DNA of 37,144 nucleotides from a virus. The stretch covers positions 1 through 37,144 of IMG/VR virus record IMGVR_UViG_3300033979_000319; one strand, written 5' to 3'. Numbering within the stretch: position 1 is the first letter of the stretch; every line of letters begins with the position of its first letter. A program made the translations under genes and the position numbers. Positions 15,142 to 23,273 of this stretch are shown in pieces. The notes under the pieces were generated by a model. That model had not been told where the DNA came from. It saw only the letters and a list, made by a program, of their open reading frames with translations, and searched no databases.

Positions 15142-15163
15142 GAATTATTTGCGGCGGTACAGT
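15135..15163 (+). promoter_or_regulatory. rightward early promoter
   Basis: A perfect -35 TTGACA (15135-15140), 17 bases, then TACAGT (15158-15163, four of six matches) on the plus strand. Predicted start near 15170, giving a leader of about 22 bases with GGAGG before the GTG at 15192. The -10 box lies inside the first of two direct repeats (CGGCGGTACAGT 15152-15163 and CGGAGGTACAGT 15182-15193), which could be operator sites. Confidence 0.6.
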
Positions 15164-15191
15164 CGAGGCTCAAACAGTAAACGGAGGTACA

Positions 15192-16313
15192 GTGAACCAT
15201 TCCAATATCGTCGGCGGCAGCACCGCCAAGCGCGTCATCAACTGCCCGGCGTCGGTCAAGCTTGTGCAGCAGATGCCGCCGCGTCCATCGAGCGAACACG
15301 CCGACCGTGGTACGCTCCTGCACAATGTGATTGCTGAATTACTGGAGTTCGACAAACCGCCCGCGCAGTGCCTGGGCGCCACGTACAACGATCAGGTTCT
15401 CACGCAGGAGTTGCTCGATGAGAAAATTATTCCCGCTCTCGCGGCCCTCGATGTCATTGATCCAGACAAGCGAATGGAGTACATGGTTGAAACTCGCGTT
15501 GGCTTTGGTGATTTCCTTCCAGGTGTATTTGGCAGTACAGATTTGCTTGGGCGCATCGGCGCCAGAGCCATTGTCCTTGATTGGAAGTTTGGCGACGGTG
15601 TACTTGTTGACGCTGTGGATAATTCTCAACTCCTCTTCTACGCAGCAGCAGCCATGCGAACCGAAGCGGCGAAGTGGGTTTTTGAGGACGCCGATGAGAT
15701 TGAACTCATCATCGTACAACCGCCAGAAATCCGGCGCTGGACTACTACTAAGGCACGGATTCTTTCTTTTGAACAAGAGCTCGCAAAAGCGGTAAAGCGT
15801 GCGCAACAAGACGGCGCGCCGATGCAGACGGGCGAGCATTGCCGTTGGTGCGCAGCGAAACCGATTTGCCCGCAGATGAACGGCGCAGTGGATCGCGCAG
15901 TGCATCAACAGATTGTCAATCTCGATAAAGAACAGCTCGGCGCGTATCTTGAGAAGGCCGATATGTTGGAAGATTGGATCAAAGACCTGCGGGCGCTGGC
16001 GTTTCAAGTGTTAGAATCAGGTGCAGAAGTGCCAGGCTACAAGTTGGTGCCCAAGCGCGGCACGCGACAGTGGGCGTCTGAAGCCGCGATTGAAGCGTGG
16101 GCGGATGTGAATGGCATCACCGATGCGTATGAGACAAAAATAAAGTCGCCTGCGCAGATGGAAAAAGTGCTGAAGAAGCACGACAAAGAATTACCCAGCG
16201 ATCTCGTCGTCACGGTATCGTCAGGTAGTACGTTGGCACCGGCGTCAGACCCGAGGCCAGCGGTGTTACAAATCGGGAAGCAGTTGACTGCAGCCCTTTC
16301 TAAACTCCAATAA
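15192..16313 (+). CDS. RecB/Cas4-like PD-(D/E)XK nuclease (DUF2800 type)
   Basis: A 373-residue protein read from the GTG at 15192, which has GGAGG just upstream; a frame extended to TTG 15135 would start inside the promoter. Nuclease motifs: His44 in RGTLLHNVIAEL, Asp117 in GSTDLL, Asp130 and Lys132 in VLDWKFG, and Gln145 in NSQLLFYAAA. Cysteines at about 18, 217, 220 and 226 (INCPAS; HCRWCAAKPIC) have the one-plus-three layout of the Fe-S cluster in Cas4/AddB-type nucleases. It probably processes DNA ends in recombination-dependent replication. First gene of the rightward replication operon. Confidence 0.85.
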   Translation: MNHSNIVGGSTAKRVINCPASVKLVQQMPPRPSSEHADRGTLLHNVIAELLEFDKPPAQCLGATYNDQVLTQELLDEKIIPALAALDVIDPDKRMEYMVETRVGFGDFLPGVFGSTDLLGRIGARAIVLDWKFGDGVLVDAVDNSQLLFYAAAAMRTEAAKWVFEDADEIELIIVQPPEIRRWTTTKARILSFEQELAKAVKRAQQDGAPMQTGEHCRWCAAKPICPQMNGAVDRAVHQQIVNLDKEQLGAYLEKADMLEDWIKDLRALAFQVLESGAEVPGYKLVPKRGTRQWASEAAIEAWADVNGITDAYETKIKSPAQMEKVLKKHDKELPSDLVVTVSSGSTLAPASDPRPAVLQIGKQLTAALSKLQ

Positions 16314-16324
16314 AGGAAACTATC

Positions 16325-16945
16325 ATGGCCTTTGAATTAGCAAACCTCCCTCCTGTTTCTTCCCTATCAGTTGCTCTGCGTCAGCTTGAGAAAGATGTCG
16401 GCCCTGCCGGCAGCGTGATCTTGAAGATGGACAAGCGCGGTGACTGGGTCTTCGGCGCAGACCAAACCGAAGTGGACGAAGGCACCCTCTGGGCTGTCAA
16501 TCCGTTCTCATTCGTCCACGGCTACATTGCGTGGGGCGACGGTGAAGTGTTGGGCGAGAAGATGGTATCGGTATCGCATCCGCTGCCAGAGATGGAAGCG
16601 GCACCTGCAGGCGCCAAGCGTGGTTGGGAGACGCAGGTCGGCATGTCGTTGAAGTGCATCAGTGGACCAGATAACGGTCTCGAAGTGCGCTACAGTGTCA
16701 CGTCAGTCGGCGGCAAGCGTGCCGTGCAAGGTTTGGCCGTTGCGATCGCGCAGCAAGTTGAGAACGATCAAAGCAAGCCAGTACCTGTCGTCACGCTAAA
16801 ACGCGATCACTATACGCACAAGAGCTACGGGAAAATCTATACCCCGGTGTTCGAAGTGCAAGAGTGGATGAGCATGGACGGTGGCAAGGCCGAAGGTGAA
16901 GAACCTAAAGCTGACGCTGCACCAGCACGTCGTCGTCGCGGTTAA
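16325..16945 (+). CDS. candidate single-stranded DNA-binding protein
   Basis: A 206-residue protein beginning MAFELANLPPVSSLSVALRQ. It has a beta-rich core (LWAVNPFSFVHGYIAWGDGE...) and a C-terminal part that is acidic, then basic (GGKAEGEEPKADAAPARRRR). I cannot match it to a named family with confidence. Position between a DUF2800-type nuclease and DNA polymerase is where many phages encode a single-strand-binding protein, and a charged flexible tail would fit. The start has AAAGGAAAC upstream. About 180 bases without a convincing gene follow. Confidence 0.6.
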   Translation: MAFELANLPPVSSLSVALRQLEKDVGPAGSVILKMDKRGDWVFGADQTEVDEGTLWAVNPFSFVHGYIAWGDGEVLGEKMVSVSHPLPEMEAAPAGAKRGWETQVGMSLKCISGPDNGLEVRYSVTSVGGKRAVQGLAVAIAQQVENDQSKPVPVVTLKRDHYTHKSYGKIYTPVFEVQEWMSMDGGKAEGEEPKADAAPARRRRG

Positions 16946-17124
16946 GTTTTACGGGCCGAAAGCGGATACTGAAGAGCGCCAGAACGCACCACTGGCACAG
17001 AGAAAGCTTCAGGCGCAGCGAGTAGGCCCACCCTTCTATGGCTCCGGTCATTTTGGTGTCGTGCATCCTTGGTCGGATCAGTGTGACAGTGCCGGAATGG
17101 CTGGGGCCACCCTCTTCCAATATC
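16946..17124. other. noncoding stretch before the first HNH gene
   Basis: About 180 GC-rich bases between the candidate SSB gene and the HNH nuclease. Open frames on both strands cross it, but none has a start signal or recognisable motif. Together with the HNH gene it may be an inserted unit, since the downstream polymerase has no Shine-Dalgarno. No promoter could be identified. Confidence 0.45.
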
Positions 17125-17502
17125 ATGACTAATTACGCAGAATGCCCGACGTGCAAAAAGCAATTCGTTAAGTCACGTCCGTGGAGCAAATTCTGCGCGC
17201 CTAAATGCAGACACAACGCACCAGATAAAAAATTAGTGACCCGCGCATTTCAGCAAAGTCGGCGCGACTTAGTAAATAAAATAAAAGTTGATAAGGGTTG
17301 TGCTAAGTGTGGCTATAGCGTTCATGCTGCAGCGTTAGATTTTAATCATGTGCGCGGGGATAAAAAATTTAATGTAAGCCAAGATACCAAAGTAGCGTTG
17401 CAGAAACTATTAGATGAAATAGCTAAGTGTGAGGTACTTTGCGCTAATTGCCATCGCATTCACACTTACGAGAACCGGCATTGGCACACAAACCGAAAAT
17501 AA
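17125..17502 (+). CDS. HNH endonuclease with N-terminal zinc finger
   Basis: A 125-residue free-standing HNH nuclease. An N-terminal zinc finger (CPTCKKQF...SKFCAPKCR) is followed by a basic linker and an HNH core: CAKCGY, the LDFNHV histidine, and the closing VLCANCHRIHT motif. Start at 17125 is favoured because it places the zinc finger at the N-terminus; the Shine-Dalgarno is poor. It lies directly before DNA polymerase, with five bases between its stop and the polymerase ATG. Codon use is AT-richer than in the flanking replication genes. These features fit a homing-type nuclease recently inserted next to the polymerase gene. Confidence 0.85.
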   Translation: MTNYAECPTCKKQFVKSRPWSKFCAPKCRHNAPDKKLVTRAFQQSRRDLVNKIKVDKGCAKCGYSVHAAALDFNHVRGDKKFNVSQDTKVALQKLLDEIAKCEVLCANCHRIHTYENRHWHTNRK

Positions 17503-17507
17503 CTAAT

Positions 17508-19478
17508 ATGCTTTGGTTAGATTATGAGTCCATGAGTGAATGCGATCTTCCGGTGAGAGGAGCATATAACTACGCCCAGCACTCAACAACTAAGATGCTA
17601 TGCGCAGCATACGCGTTCGATGATGAAGACGTTCAGTTATGGTGGGGCGATGAGCCTGTGCCAGAACGCATACGCCAGTATTTTGCCGGTAACGGCCAGA
17701 TACGCTGCCACAACGCTTCGTTTGACAGATTAATTACCTGGTATGTTGTGTGCCAGGATTACGGATTGCCCGAACCCGCGCTGACGCGCTGGTATTGCAC
17801 GGCTGCACAAGCCCGTGCTAACTGTTTGCCGGGCAGTTTGGAGGATGTAGGCCGCGCAATATCCAGCAATATGCGCAAAGACCATCGAGGCAAACAACTT
17901 ATTCGGCAATGTTGCCTGCCGCCATTCAGTAAAGACCCCGCGTTGCTACATGAGTTGGGCGAATACGCCATGCAGGATGTCCGCTCCATGCGCGAGATCA
18001 GCAAGGCCATGCGCCAGCTCACCGAGGATGAGCTACTCGATTACCACGTCAACGAGCGCATTAACGACCGTGGCGTTTTGCTCGACCTACCGCTCGCCCA
18101 GGCCGCGATCAAATACGCCGCGACCGAGATGGAAGAGATCGAGAACCTGGTGCAAGATATAACCAAGGGTGATATCTCTTCAGTGCGCAGCCCGCGCATG
18201 AAGGCATGGGTGATGGAGCGCGTCGGCGAGCAGGCGCTAAAGCTGATGGAGGTCTACAAGGACGGCGAAAAGAAGTACAGTATTGATAAGACGGTACGCG
18301 CCAACTTGCTCAAGTTTGCAGAGGAAAATCCTGATGAAATTCCGGCCCATGTTGCGGACGTCATTCAATGCGCGGATGACCTTTGGGCGTCGTCGGTTGC
18401 GAAGTTCAGCCGCCTTAGCGAGCTGGCTGACGAAGTTGATCACCGAGTACGAGGTGCATTTGTCTTCGCCGGCGGATCTGCCACCGGGCGTGCGTCAAGC
18501 TATGGGGCGCAATTACACAATATGTCGCGAAAGTGCGCCGAAGACCCCGAAGCAATTCGCCACGCTATGGTCCGTGGCCACAGCATCACGCCACGATTTG
18601 GAAAACGCACTACAGATGTTTTACGGGGAATGCTCCGGCCCTCACTAATTCCGGCGCCCGGTAAAGTATTTGTTGGTTACGACTGGTCAGCTATTGAAGC
18701 GAGGATGACACCTTGGGCGTCCGCCGATCCGCAGGCTGAAGAGGTGTTACAGGTCTTCCGTGACGGCCGCGACATCTACAAGCGGGAAGCCGCCGGCATC
18801 TACCGCGTACCAGAAGAAAAAGTATCAAAAGAGCAACGCCAGATAGGCAAGGTGGCGATTCTGTCGTTAGGATTCGCCGGGTCGATCGGCGCGTTCGCTG
18901 CGATGGGACGCAACTACGGCATCACGCTGCCCGAGTCGGATGCGCGGCGGATTGTGGATGCGTGGCGCCGTGCGAACGCATGGGCGGTGCGTTACTGGGC
19001 CAAGCTCGAGGACGCTTACACACGCGCGCTACGCAACCCAAGGCGTGAGTTCTCAGCCGGGCGCGTGACGTATCTCTACGACGGTCAGCATCTCTGGTAC
19101 GCGCTGCCCTCGGGTCGGATTCTCTGTTACCCATTCGCTAAGTTCGAGGGCGACGAGATCACCTATATCAAGGCGGCGTGGAAACCGGCGGCCGACGCTA
19201 AAGAATGGCCGCGAGCGCGCTTGTGGAAGGGATTGGCCACGGAAAACATAACCCAAGCTGCGGCGCACGATTTATTACGTGAGACGTTACGTGCGTTAGA
19301 TCGTGAGGGGCTTAACGTGGTAGCCCACGTGCATGATGAAGCGGTCGTGGAGTGCCGCGCAGAAGACGCCGAGCGAGTGAGCGCGCTTATGCTAGAGGTG
19401 ATGACAACCGCACCCACGTGGGCGCAAGGGTTGCCGCTGGCTGCCGAAGGTAGTATAATGTTACGATACGGCAAGTAA
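17508..19478 (+). CDS. family A DNA polymerase with 3'-5' exonuclease
   Basis: A 656-residue replicative polymerase of the PolA/T7 type. Exonuclease motifs: I LDYES (Asp5, Glu7), II HNASFD (Asn69, Asp73), III YAMQD (Tyr153, Asp157). Polymerase motifs: A YDWSAIEAR (Asp about 392), B RQIGKVAILSLGFAG, and C HVHDEA (Asp about 610). Both activities look intact, while the extra N-terminal domain of bacterial PolI is missing, as usual in phages. The ATG at 17508 is fixed by exonuclease motif I, yet no Shine-Dalgarno precedes it (AAAATAACTAAT). The original signal may have been displaced by the upstream HNH insertion, leaving it dependent on read-through from the HNH stop. Confidence 0.95.
   Translation: MLWLDYESMSECDLPVRGAYNYAQHSTTKMLCAAYAFDDEDVQLWWGDEPVPERIRQYFAGNGQIRCHNASFDRLITWYVVCQDYGLPEPALTRWYCTAAQARANCLPGSLEDVGRAISSNMRKDHRGKQLIRQCCLPPFSKDPALLHELGEYAMQDVRSMREISKAMRQLTEDELLDYHVNERINDRGVLLDLPLAQAAIKYAATEMEEIENLVQDITKGDISSVRSPRMKAWVMERVGEQALKLMEVYKDGEKKYSIDKTVRANLLKFAEENPDEIPAHVADVIQCADDLWASSVAKFSRLSELADEVDHRVRGAFVFAGGSATGRASSYGAQLHNMSRKCAEDPEAIRHAMVRGHSITPRFGKRTTDVLRGMLRPSLIPAPGKVFVGYDWSAIEARMTPWASADPQAEEVLQVFRDGRDIYKREAAGIYRVPEEKVSKEQRQIGKVAILSLGFAGSIGAFAAMGRNYGITLPESDARRIVDAWRRANAWAVRYWAKLEDAYTRALRNPRREFSAGRVTYLYDGQHLWYALPSGRILCYPFAKFEGDEITYIKAAWKPAADAKEWPRARLWKGLATENITQAAAHDLLRETLRALDREGLNVVAHVHDEAVVECRAEDAERVSALMLEVMTTAPTWAQGLPLAAEGSIMLRYGK
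19431..19459 (+). promoter_or_regulatory. promoter for the second HNH gene, inside polymerase
   Basis: TTGCCG (19431-19436, four of six) and a perfect TATAAT (19454-19459) are 17 bases apart at the 3' end of the polymerase gene. Predicted start is near 19466, about 30 bases before the HNH ATG. The match lies in coding sequence, so chance is possible. Confidence 0.45.
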
Positions 19479-19494
19479 CTTTATAGAGGACGTA

Positions 19495-19974
19495 ATGATT
19501 ACGCAAGAGCGGCTAAAAGAGCTATTAGATTATGCGCCGGAAACCGGCGTATTTACGTGGAAAGTTAGCCATCCTAGAGCGCAACAGGGTGCGGTTGCTG
19601 GGGCGAAAGACGGTTACGGTTACGTCGTCATTCGATTAGATACTGTATTGTACAAAGCCCATCGTTTAGCGTGGCTTTACGTTTATGGTGAATGGCCGGC
19701 AAAAGGCTTGGATCATATAAACCGCGTTAAAAACGATAACCGGTTGAACAACTTGCGGCTTGCAGATCAATCAGTGAACATGCACAATGTTCCGGCTCGG
19801 TCCTGCAGTAAAAGCGGTGTATCGGGCGTCACGTGGCGCGCAGATCGCAAAAAATGGAACGCGCGTATCAAGGTGGGCTACAAAAACTTTAATTTGGGTT
19901 TGTTCGACGATATGTCGGCTGCGATTGCTGCACGGCACGCCGCCGAAACGCGTTTGTTAAGCGCCATAAAATAA
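19495..19974 (+). CDS. HNH endonuclease with AP2-type DNA-binding domain
   Basis: A 159-residue homing-type nuclease. An N-terminal segment (TQERLKELLDYAPETGVFTW) leads to the HNH core YKAHRLAWLYVYGEWPAKGL, DHINRVKNDNRLNNLR. A C-terminal AP2-like domain follows (SGVSGVTWRADRKKWNARIK...FNLGLFDDMSAAIAARHAAE). This domain order is well known in selfish phage HNH genes. GAGGACGTA precedes the ATG. It is flanked by its own apparent promoter and a hairpin terminator, so it looks like a self-contained mobile gene between polymerase and primase. Confidence 0.9.
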   Translation: MITQERLKELLDYAPETGVFTWKVSHPRAQQGAVAGAKDGYGYVVIRLDTVLYKAHRLAWLYVYGEWPAKGLDHINRVKNDNRLNNLRLADQSVNMHNVPARSCSKSGVSGVTWRADRKKWNARIKVGYKNFNLGLFDDMSAAIAARHAAETRLLSAIK

Positions 19975-20000
19975 AAAAAGCCGCCTGGCAGGGCGGCTTT
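19972..20000 (+). terminator. rho-independent-type hairpin after the second HNH gene
   Basis: Nine-base-pair stem AAAGCCGCC (19977-19985) and GGCGGCTTT (19992-20000) with a six-base loop. A run of A precedes it, but only TTT follows on the plus strand, so it may terminate weakly. The primase-helicase gene starts 20 bases beyond, so some read-through must be needed. Confidence 0.65.
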
Positions 20001-20020
20001 AACTACTACGGGAGAAGCAC

Positions 20021-22324
20021 TTGGAGTTCTTAGAGTATCTCACAAAACTCGCGCCTGAAGGCGAAACCCTATTAATCGTTCGGCAAAAGCCGAAACTCAA
20101 AGACGGACAGGTCGAACTGCACGCCGACGGGGCGGTCAAAGCCGTCTGGCCTGCGTTCTATCCTGATCACCGTCGCCGTGATGGCGAGGCGTGGTACGGC
20201 AACACCGCGTCGTTTATCGTCGATCGGTTCACCGACGGCAAACCTAGTGCCAGCGCCGCTAATTGCGAGTACGTCTTGGTAATGGTGCTAGACGACGTGG
20301 GCGACCCGGCCAAAGCGCCTGAGACGCCGCCGTTAGCACCCACTTGGATCATGGAGACGTCGCCCGGATCGTTCCAGTGGGGCTACGCGTTCTCGGAACA
20401 GCCGACCAAGGCCGACTATGCCGCGGCCATTAAAGCGATCGCAGCGGCCGGCTACAGCGACCCAGGCGCCTGCAATCCGGTACGCAACTTTCGCCTGCCG
20501 GGCTCGGTTAACCTGAAACCCGGCCGCAACAGCTTCGCCGCGCAGTTGACCGAGTTTCACCCCGAGCGCGAATACACGCTAGACGAAATCTGCACGGCAT
20601 TGAACGTCACGCCGGTGCCGGTCGAGTCGATCGGCGTTAACCCGATCAAACTGGCGGATGACGGTGGCGACGACGTCTTCGGCTGGCTGGGCGAGCATGG
20701 TTTGGTGCTCACCAAACCCAACCGCGAGGGATGGGCTGGCGTCGTTTGCCCGAATAAGGATCAGCACACGGACGGCAACCCGGAAGGGCGCTACAACCCG
20801 TCCTCGAGGGCGTATTGCTGCCTGCATTCGCATTGCATTGACTTGAGTTCAACCGACTTCCTCGCGTGGGTTGCGGCCAATGGCGGCCCTGAGCGCGCGC
20901 CTGGGCTACGCGAGGAACTGATCGTTGGCACGATGAACATGGCGCTGGCCAAACTCGAACCGACGGACGAGTTCCCGGACGTGGCGGCCGAGGTGGTCGA
21001 GGCCGTCGAGCGCCGGCAATTGGCGCGCGTTGAGCGCGAGGGGTGGTATGAGCGCTTTGCGTACGTTGTCGAGGATGAGGCGTACTTCGACCTAGTCGAC
21101 CGGCGAGAAGTGACGCGCAGCGCGTTCAATGCCCTTTTCCGCCACATTAGTTGCCTGTCGATTCATAACGGCCGCCGGATCGAGGCGTCCGTCTGTTTCG
21201 ACGAGAACCGAGACGCGAAAGGCGCAATGGCTCTGACCGGCATCACCTACGCGGCCGGCGATGGCGTGGTGGTGCGCCGTGATGGCGTCGAGTTCGGTAA
21301 CCGCTGGCGCGACGCGCGGCCGGTACCGGTGCCCGGCGACGCGTCCCCGTGGCTCGAGCATGTCGAACGCATGGTGCCGAACTCGGACGAGCGCGAGCAT
21401 TTGCTAAACGTCCTTGCTTACAAAATTCAAAACCCGAGCGTGAAAATCAATCACGCCGTCTTGGTCGGCGGTTTACCCGGCAGCGGCAAAGACACCATGA
21501 TGGCGCCGTTTTTCTGGGCGATCGGCGGCGACACTAAACAAAACTGCAGTTTGGTGCGCAACGAGGAACTGACGTCCCAATGGGGCTATGCGCTCGAGTG
21601 TGAAGTCATGGAAATCGCCGAGCTGCGCCAGAGTGAAGCGCGGGACCGGCGCGCGCTTGAAAATAGTCTAAAACCCATCATCGCCGCGCCGCCGGACTTT
21701 TTACAGATTAACCGCAAGGGTCTGCACCCTTACATGGCGCCTAACCGCGTCCTGGTGGTTGCATTCTCAAACGAACGGGCGGCGATTAGTATCCCAACCA
21801 ATGACCGGCGGTGGTTTTGCCTATGGTCGGACGCCGGCCGCTTACCCGAAGCCGACGCGCGGCGCTTATGGGCTTGGTATAAACACAAGGGCGGCTTTGC
21901 GGCTGTTGCGTCTTATCTGCATAGCCGTGACGTGTCAATGTTTAACCCAGGCGCCGCGCCGCCGATGACCGAAGCCAAGGCGATTATGATCGACCACGGC
22001 CGCAGTACGGCCGAGTCTTACCTAGTCGAACTCATTACCGGCCGCGTGGGTGAATTCGCGGCCGGTGTCGTCGCGTCCCCGTTTTTCTCGCTTTGTGACC
22101 GCTTGGCCGGATCCGCACCGGCCGGTGTCAAGATACCGCCGGTTGCGCTTCTGCACGCGTTGACCGAAGCGGGATGGGTAGACCTCGGCCGCGTGCATTC
22201 GCGGGACTTCAATACCAAAAAACAACTGTTCTGCGCGCCAGATATGGCCGACATGTCGCGTACTGAGCTCAGGCGCTTGGCCGAGCAACCGCCGGCACCG
22301 GCGGCCGTGCGCTTGGTGAAATAA
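20021..22324 (+). CDS. primase-helicase (primase-polymerase plus DUF5906-type helicase)
   Basis: A 767-residue replication protein. The N-terminal third looks like an archaeo-eukaryotic primase-polymerase: an acidic motif in VLVMVLDDVGDP and the RNFRLPGSVNLKPGR signature. A Cys/His zinc-finger-like segment follows (CPNKDQH...AYCCLHSHC, about residues 243-272). The C-terminal third is a helicase of the type found with DUF5906, with Walker A GLPGSGKDT at about 485-493 and the conserved YMAPNRVLVVAFSNERAAIS. The start is TTG at 20021, with GGAG six bases upstream. It would prime and unwind DNA for the family A polymerase encoded upstream. It ends just before a strong hairpin. Confidence 0.87.
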   Translation: MEFLEYLTKLAPEGETLLIVRQKPKLKDGQVELHADGAVKAVWPAFYPDHRRRDGEAWYGNTASFIVDRFTDGKPSASAANCEYVLVMVLDDVGDPAKAPETPPLAPTWIMETSPGSFQWGYAFSEQPTKADYAAAIKAIAAAGYSDPGACNPVRNFRLPGSVNLKPGRNSFAAQLTEFHPEREYTLDEICTALNVTPVPVESIGVNPIKLADDGGDDVFGWLGEHGLVLTKPNREGWAGVVCPNKDQHTDGNPEGRYNPSSRAYCCLHSHCIDLSSTDFLAWVAANGGPERAPGLREELIVGTMNMALAKLEPTDEFPDVAAEVVEAVERRQLARVEREGWYERFAYVVEDEAYFDLVDRREVTRSAFNALFRHISCLSIHNGRRIEASVCFDENRDAKGAMALTGITYAAGDGVVVRRDGVEFGNRWRDARPVPVPGDASPWLEHVERMVPNSDEREHLLNVLAYKIQNPSVKINHAVLVGGLPGSGKDTMMAPFFWAIGGDTKQNCSLVRNEELTSQWGYALECEVMEIAELRQSEARDRRALENSLKPIIAAPPDFLQINRKGLHPYMAPNRVLVVAFSNERAAISIPTNDRRWFCLWSDAGRLPEADARRLWAWYKHKGGFAAVASYLHSRDVSMFNPGAAPPMTEAKAIMIDHGRSTAESYLVELITGRVGEFAAGVVASPFFSLCDRLAGSAPAGVKIPPVALLHALTEAGWVDLGRVHSRDFNTKKQLFCAPDMADMSRTELRRLAEQPPAPAAVRLVK

Positions 22325-22360
22325 AAAACCCCGATACTGCACCTGAAAACAGTATCGGGG
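22323..22360 (-). terminator. terminator between the convergent replication and leftward blocks
   Basis: An 11-bp perfect stem, CCCCGATACTG (22329-22339) and CAGTATCGGGG (22350-22360), with a 10-base loop. Read leftward it is followed by a run of T (the A-run at 22323-22328), a good rho-independent terminator for the block ending at 22445. Read rightward the stem stands right after primase-helicase but has no T-run. About 85 bases to 22445 show no gene. Confidence 0.8.
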
Positions 22361-22444
22361 CAAAAGGCCGCGCCACATGGCGCCGCCAAGGGGAGATGAC
22401 GCGCCTACAGTCTACGCAAAATTATCATTACGGCGGCGAAAAGT

Positions 22445-22753
22445 TTAATCAAAATCATAGCGGCCACCTTCTGAATCGTTGCTTTCTTGGTCCAGTACTT
22501 CGGCCGCTTCGCGCTCCAGGCGCTTGATTACGCGCGAATCTAAGACATCGGCGATATCGCAGGGTGAACCGGCCGGCCGCGCATGGATTAGCCAAGCGGT
22601 AGCCGGTAGACCTACCGACCGATCGGCCGGCTCAAAATCGTACCAACAGGTCAACTCAATATCGGCTATTGATTGTTCGACGCGCTCCAAATAGTGGGCG
22701 TATGGGCGCCGAGCGCCGGCGACAGCGGCCGCGTCTTTTCTCGCTTCATTCAT
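22445..22753 (-). CDS. hypothetical protein, leftward block
   Basis: A 102-residue acidic protein (MNEARKDAAAVAGARRPYAH...). The core contains SIADIELTCWYDFEPADRS and TAWLIHARPAGSPCDIADVL, and the C-terminus is Glu/Asp-rich. The start at 22753 has GAGG nine bases upstream and overlaps the previous gene by eight bases; the longer frame to 22960 lies inside that gene. No family is recognised. The sequence is unusually rich in GGCC. Confidence 0.65.
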   Translation of the reverse strand: MNEARKDAAAVAGARRPYAHYLERVEQSIADIELTCWYDFEPADRSVGLPATAWLIHARPAGSPCDIADVLDSRVIKRLEREAAEVLDQESNDSEGGRYDFD

Positions 22754-23024
22754 CGGTAAATACCTCGCATAGTGGAATTGTGGAGTCGTACTGAGCGGCC
22801 GTGTCGGCGCTGGCGCCGTCATATCGGACCGCCTGCAGAAAATTGAGCACGTCGAACCGGCGAATGTATTCGGCCGTCGATACCGACTCGGTCCAAAGCG
22901 GAAATTTCCGTATGTCTTTAGGCTTTTTGGGCTTGTAAGGCTTGCGCGCCGCTTTGGCAAGCTCTATCGGATCCCGATCAAATTTCACTTTATAGGTTGT
23001 TCCGTCGACAATTATTGTTTGCAT
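22746..23024 (-). CDS. hypothetical protein, leftward block
   Basis: A 92-residue protein, basic in its first half (IELAKAARKPYKPKKPKDIR) and acidic at the end (TIPLCEVFTDE). GGAGGG lies eight bases before the ATG. There is no recognisable domain. Gene order and spacing place it in the same operon as the Cys-rich protein upstream. Confidence 0.65.
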   Translation of the reverse strand: MQTIIVDGTTYKVKFDRDPIELAKAARKPYKPKKPKDIRKFPLWTESVSTAEYIRRFDVLNFLQAVRYDGASADTAAQYDSTIPLCEVFTDE

Positions 23025-23044
23025 AGTGTTAACCCTCCATTAGT

Positions 23045-23272
23045 TTAGATTGTGCAACATCCGCAACAAGGCGCATCAATGCAGCGGCCGCGCGCGTTGC
23101 GGTAATAATCGCGCGGGCCGTGTTCACCCACTAGCGTAATAGTGTCGATTCGGGCCGCTTTGCGCTCCAATAGCACCGAGCGGCCGCGTTGCCATTGAAT
23201 GATGTCGCCTGGCAGGATCCGCGCGCCAGTGGCCGCGCAGAATCCGTCGTATTTCGCTGTGATCGTTTTCAT
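23045..23272 (-). CDS. small Cys-rich protein
   Basis: A 75-residue protein (MKTITAKYDGFCAATGARIL...) ending in DAPCCGCCTI. The N-terminal KYDGFCAATGARILPGDIIQ resembles a small zinc-binding or treble-clef module seen in phage and bacterial short proteins. It has six cysteines, four of them in the last ten residues. The start at 23272 immediately follows the stop of the upstream gene (TGATATG). A metal-binding or regulatory role is plausible but unproven. Confidence 0.65.
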   Translation of the reverse strand: MKTITAKYDGFCAATGARILPGDIIQWQRGRSVLLERKAARIDTITLVGEHGPRDYYRNARGRCIDAPCCGCCTI

Positions 23273-23273
23273 A

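Noticed and set aside
15135-15191. TTG start at 15135 extending the DUF2800-type nuclease by 19 residues
   Set aside because: The TTG lies inside the -35 box TTGACA; GTG 15192 has GGAGG and gives a sensible N-terminus.
15192-16313. DUF2800-type nuclease as a CRISPR Cas4
   Set aside because: The fold and Fe-S cysteines are shared, but neighbours are replication genes and no CRISPR components exist.
16881-17163. Open frames on both strands between the SSB candidate and the HNH gene
   Set aside because: No start signals, no motif, and they overlap the real flanking genes; the stretch was left as unassigned.
22361-22444. tRNA-like sequence after the terminator
   Set aside because: No cloverleaf with acceptor and T-arm could be drawn on either strand.
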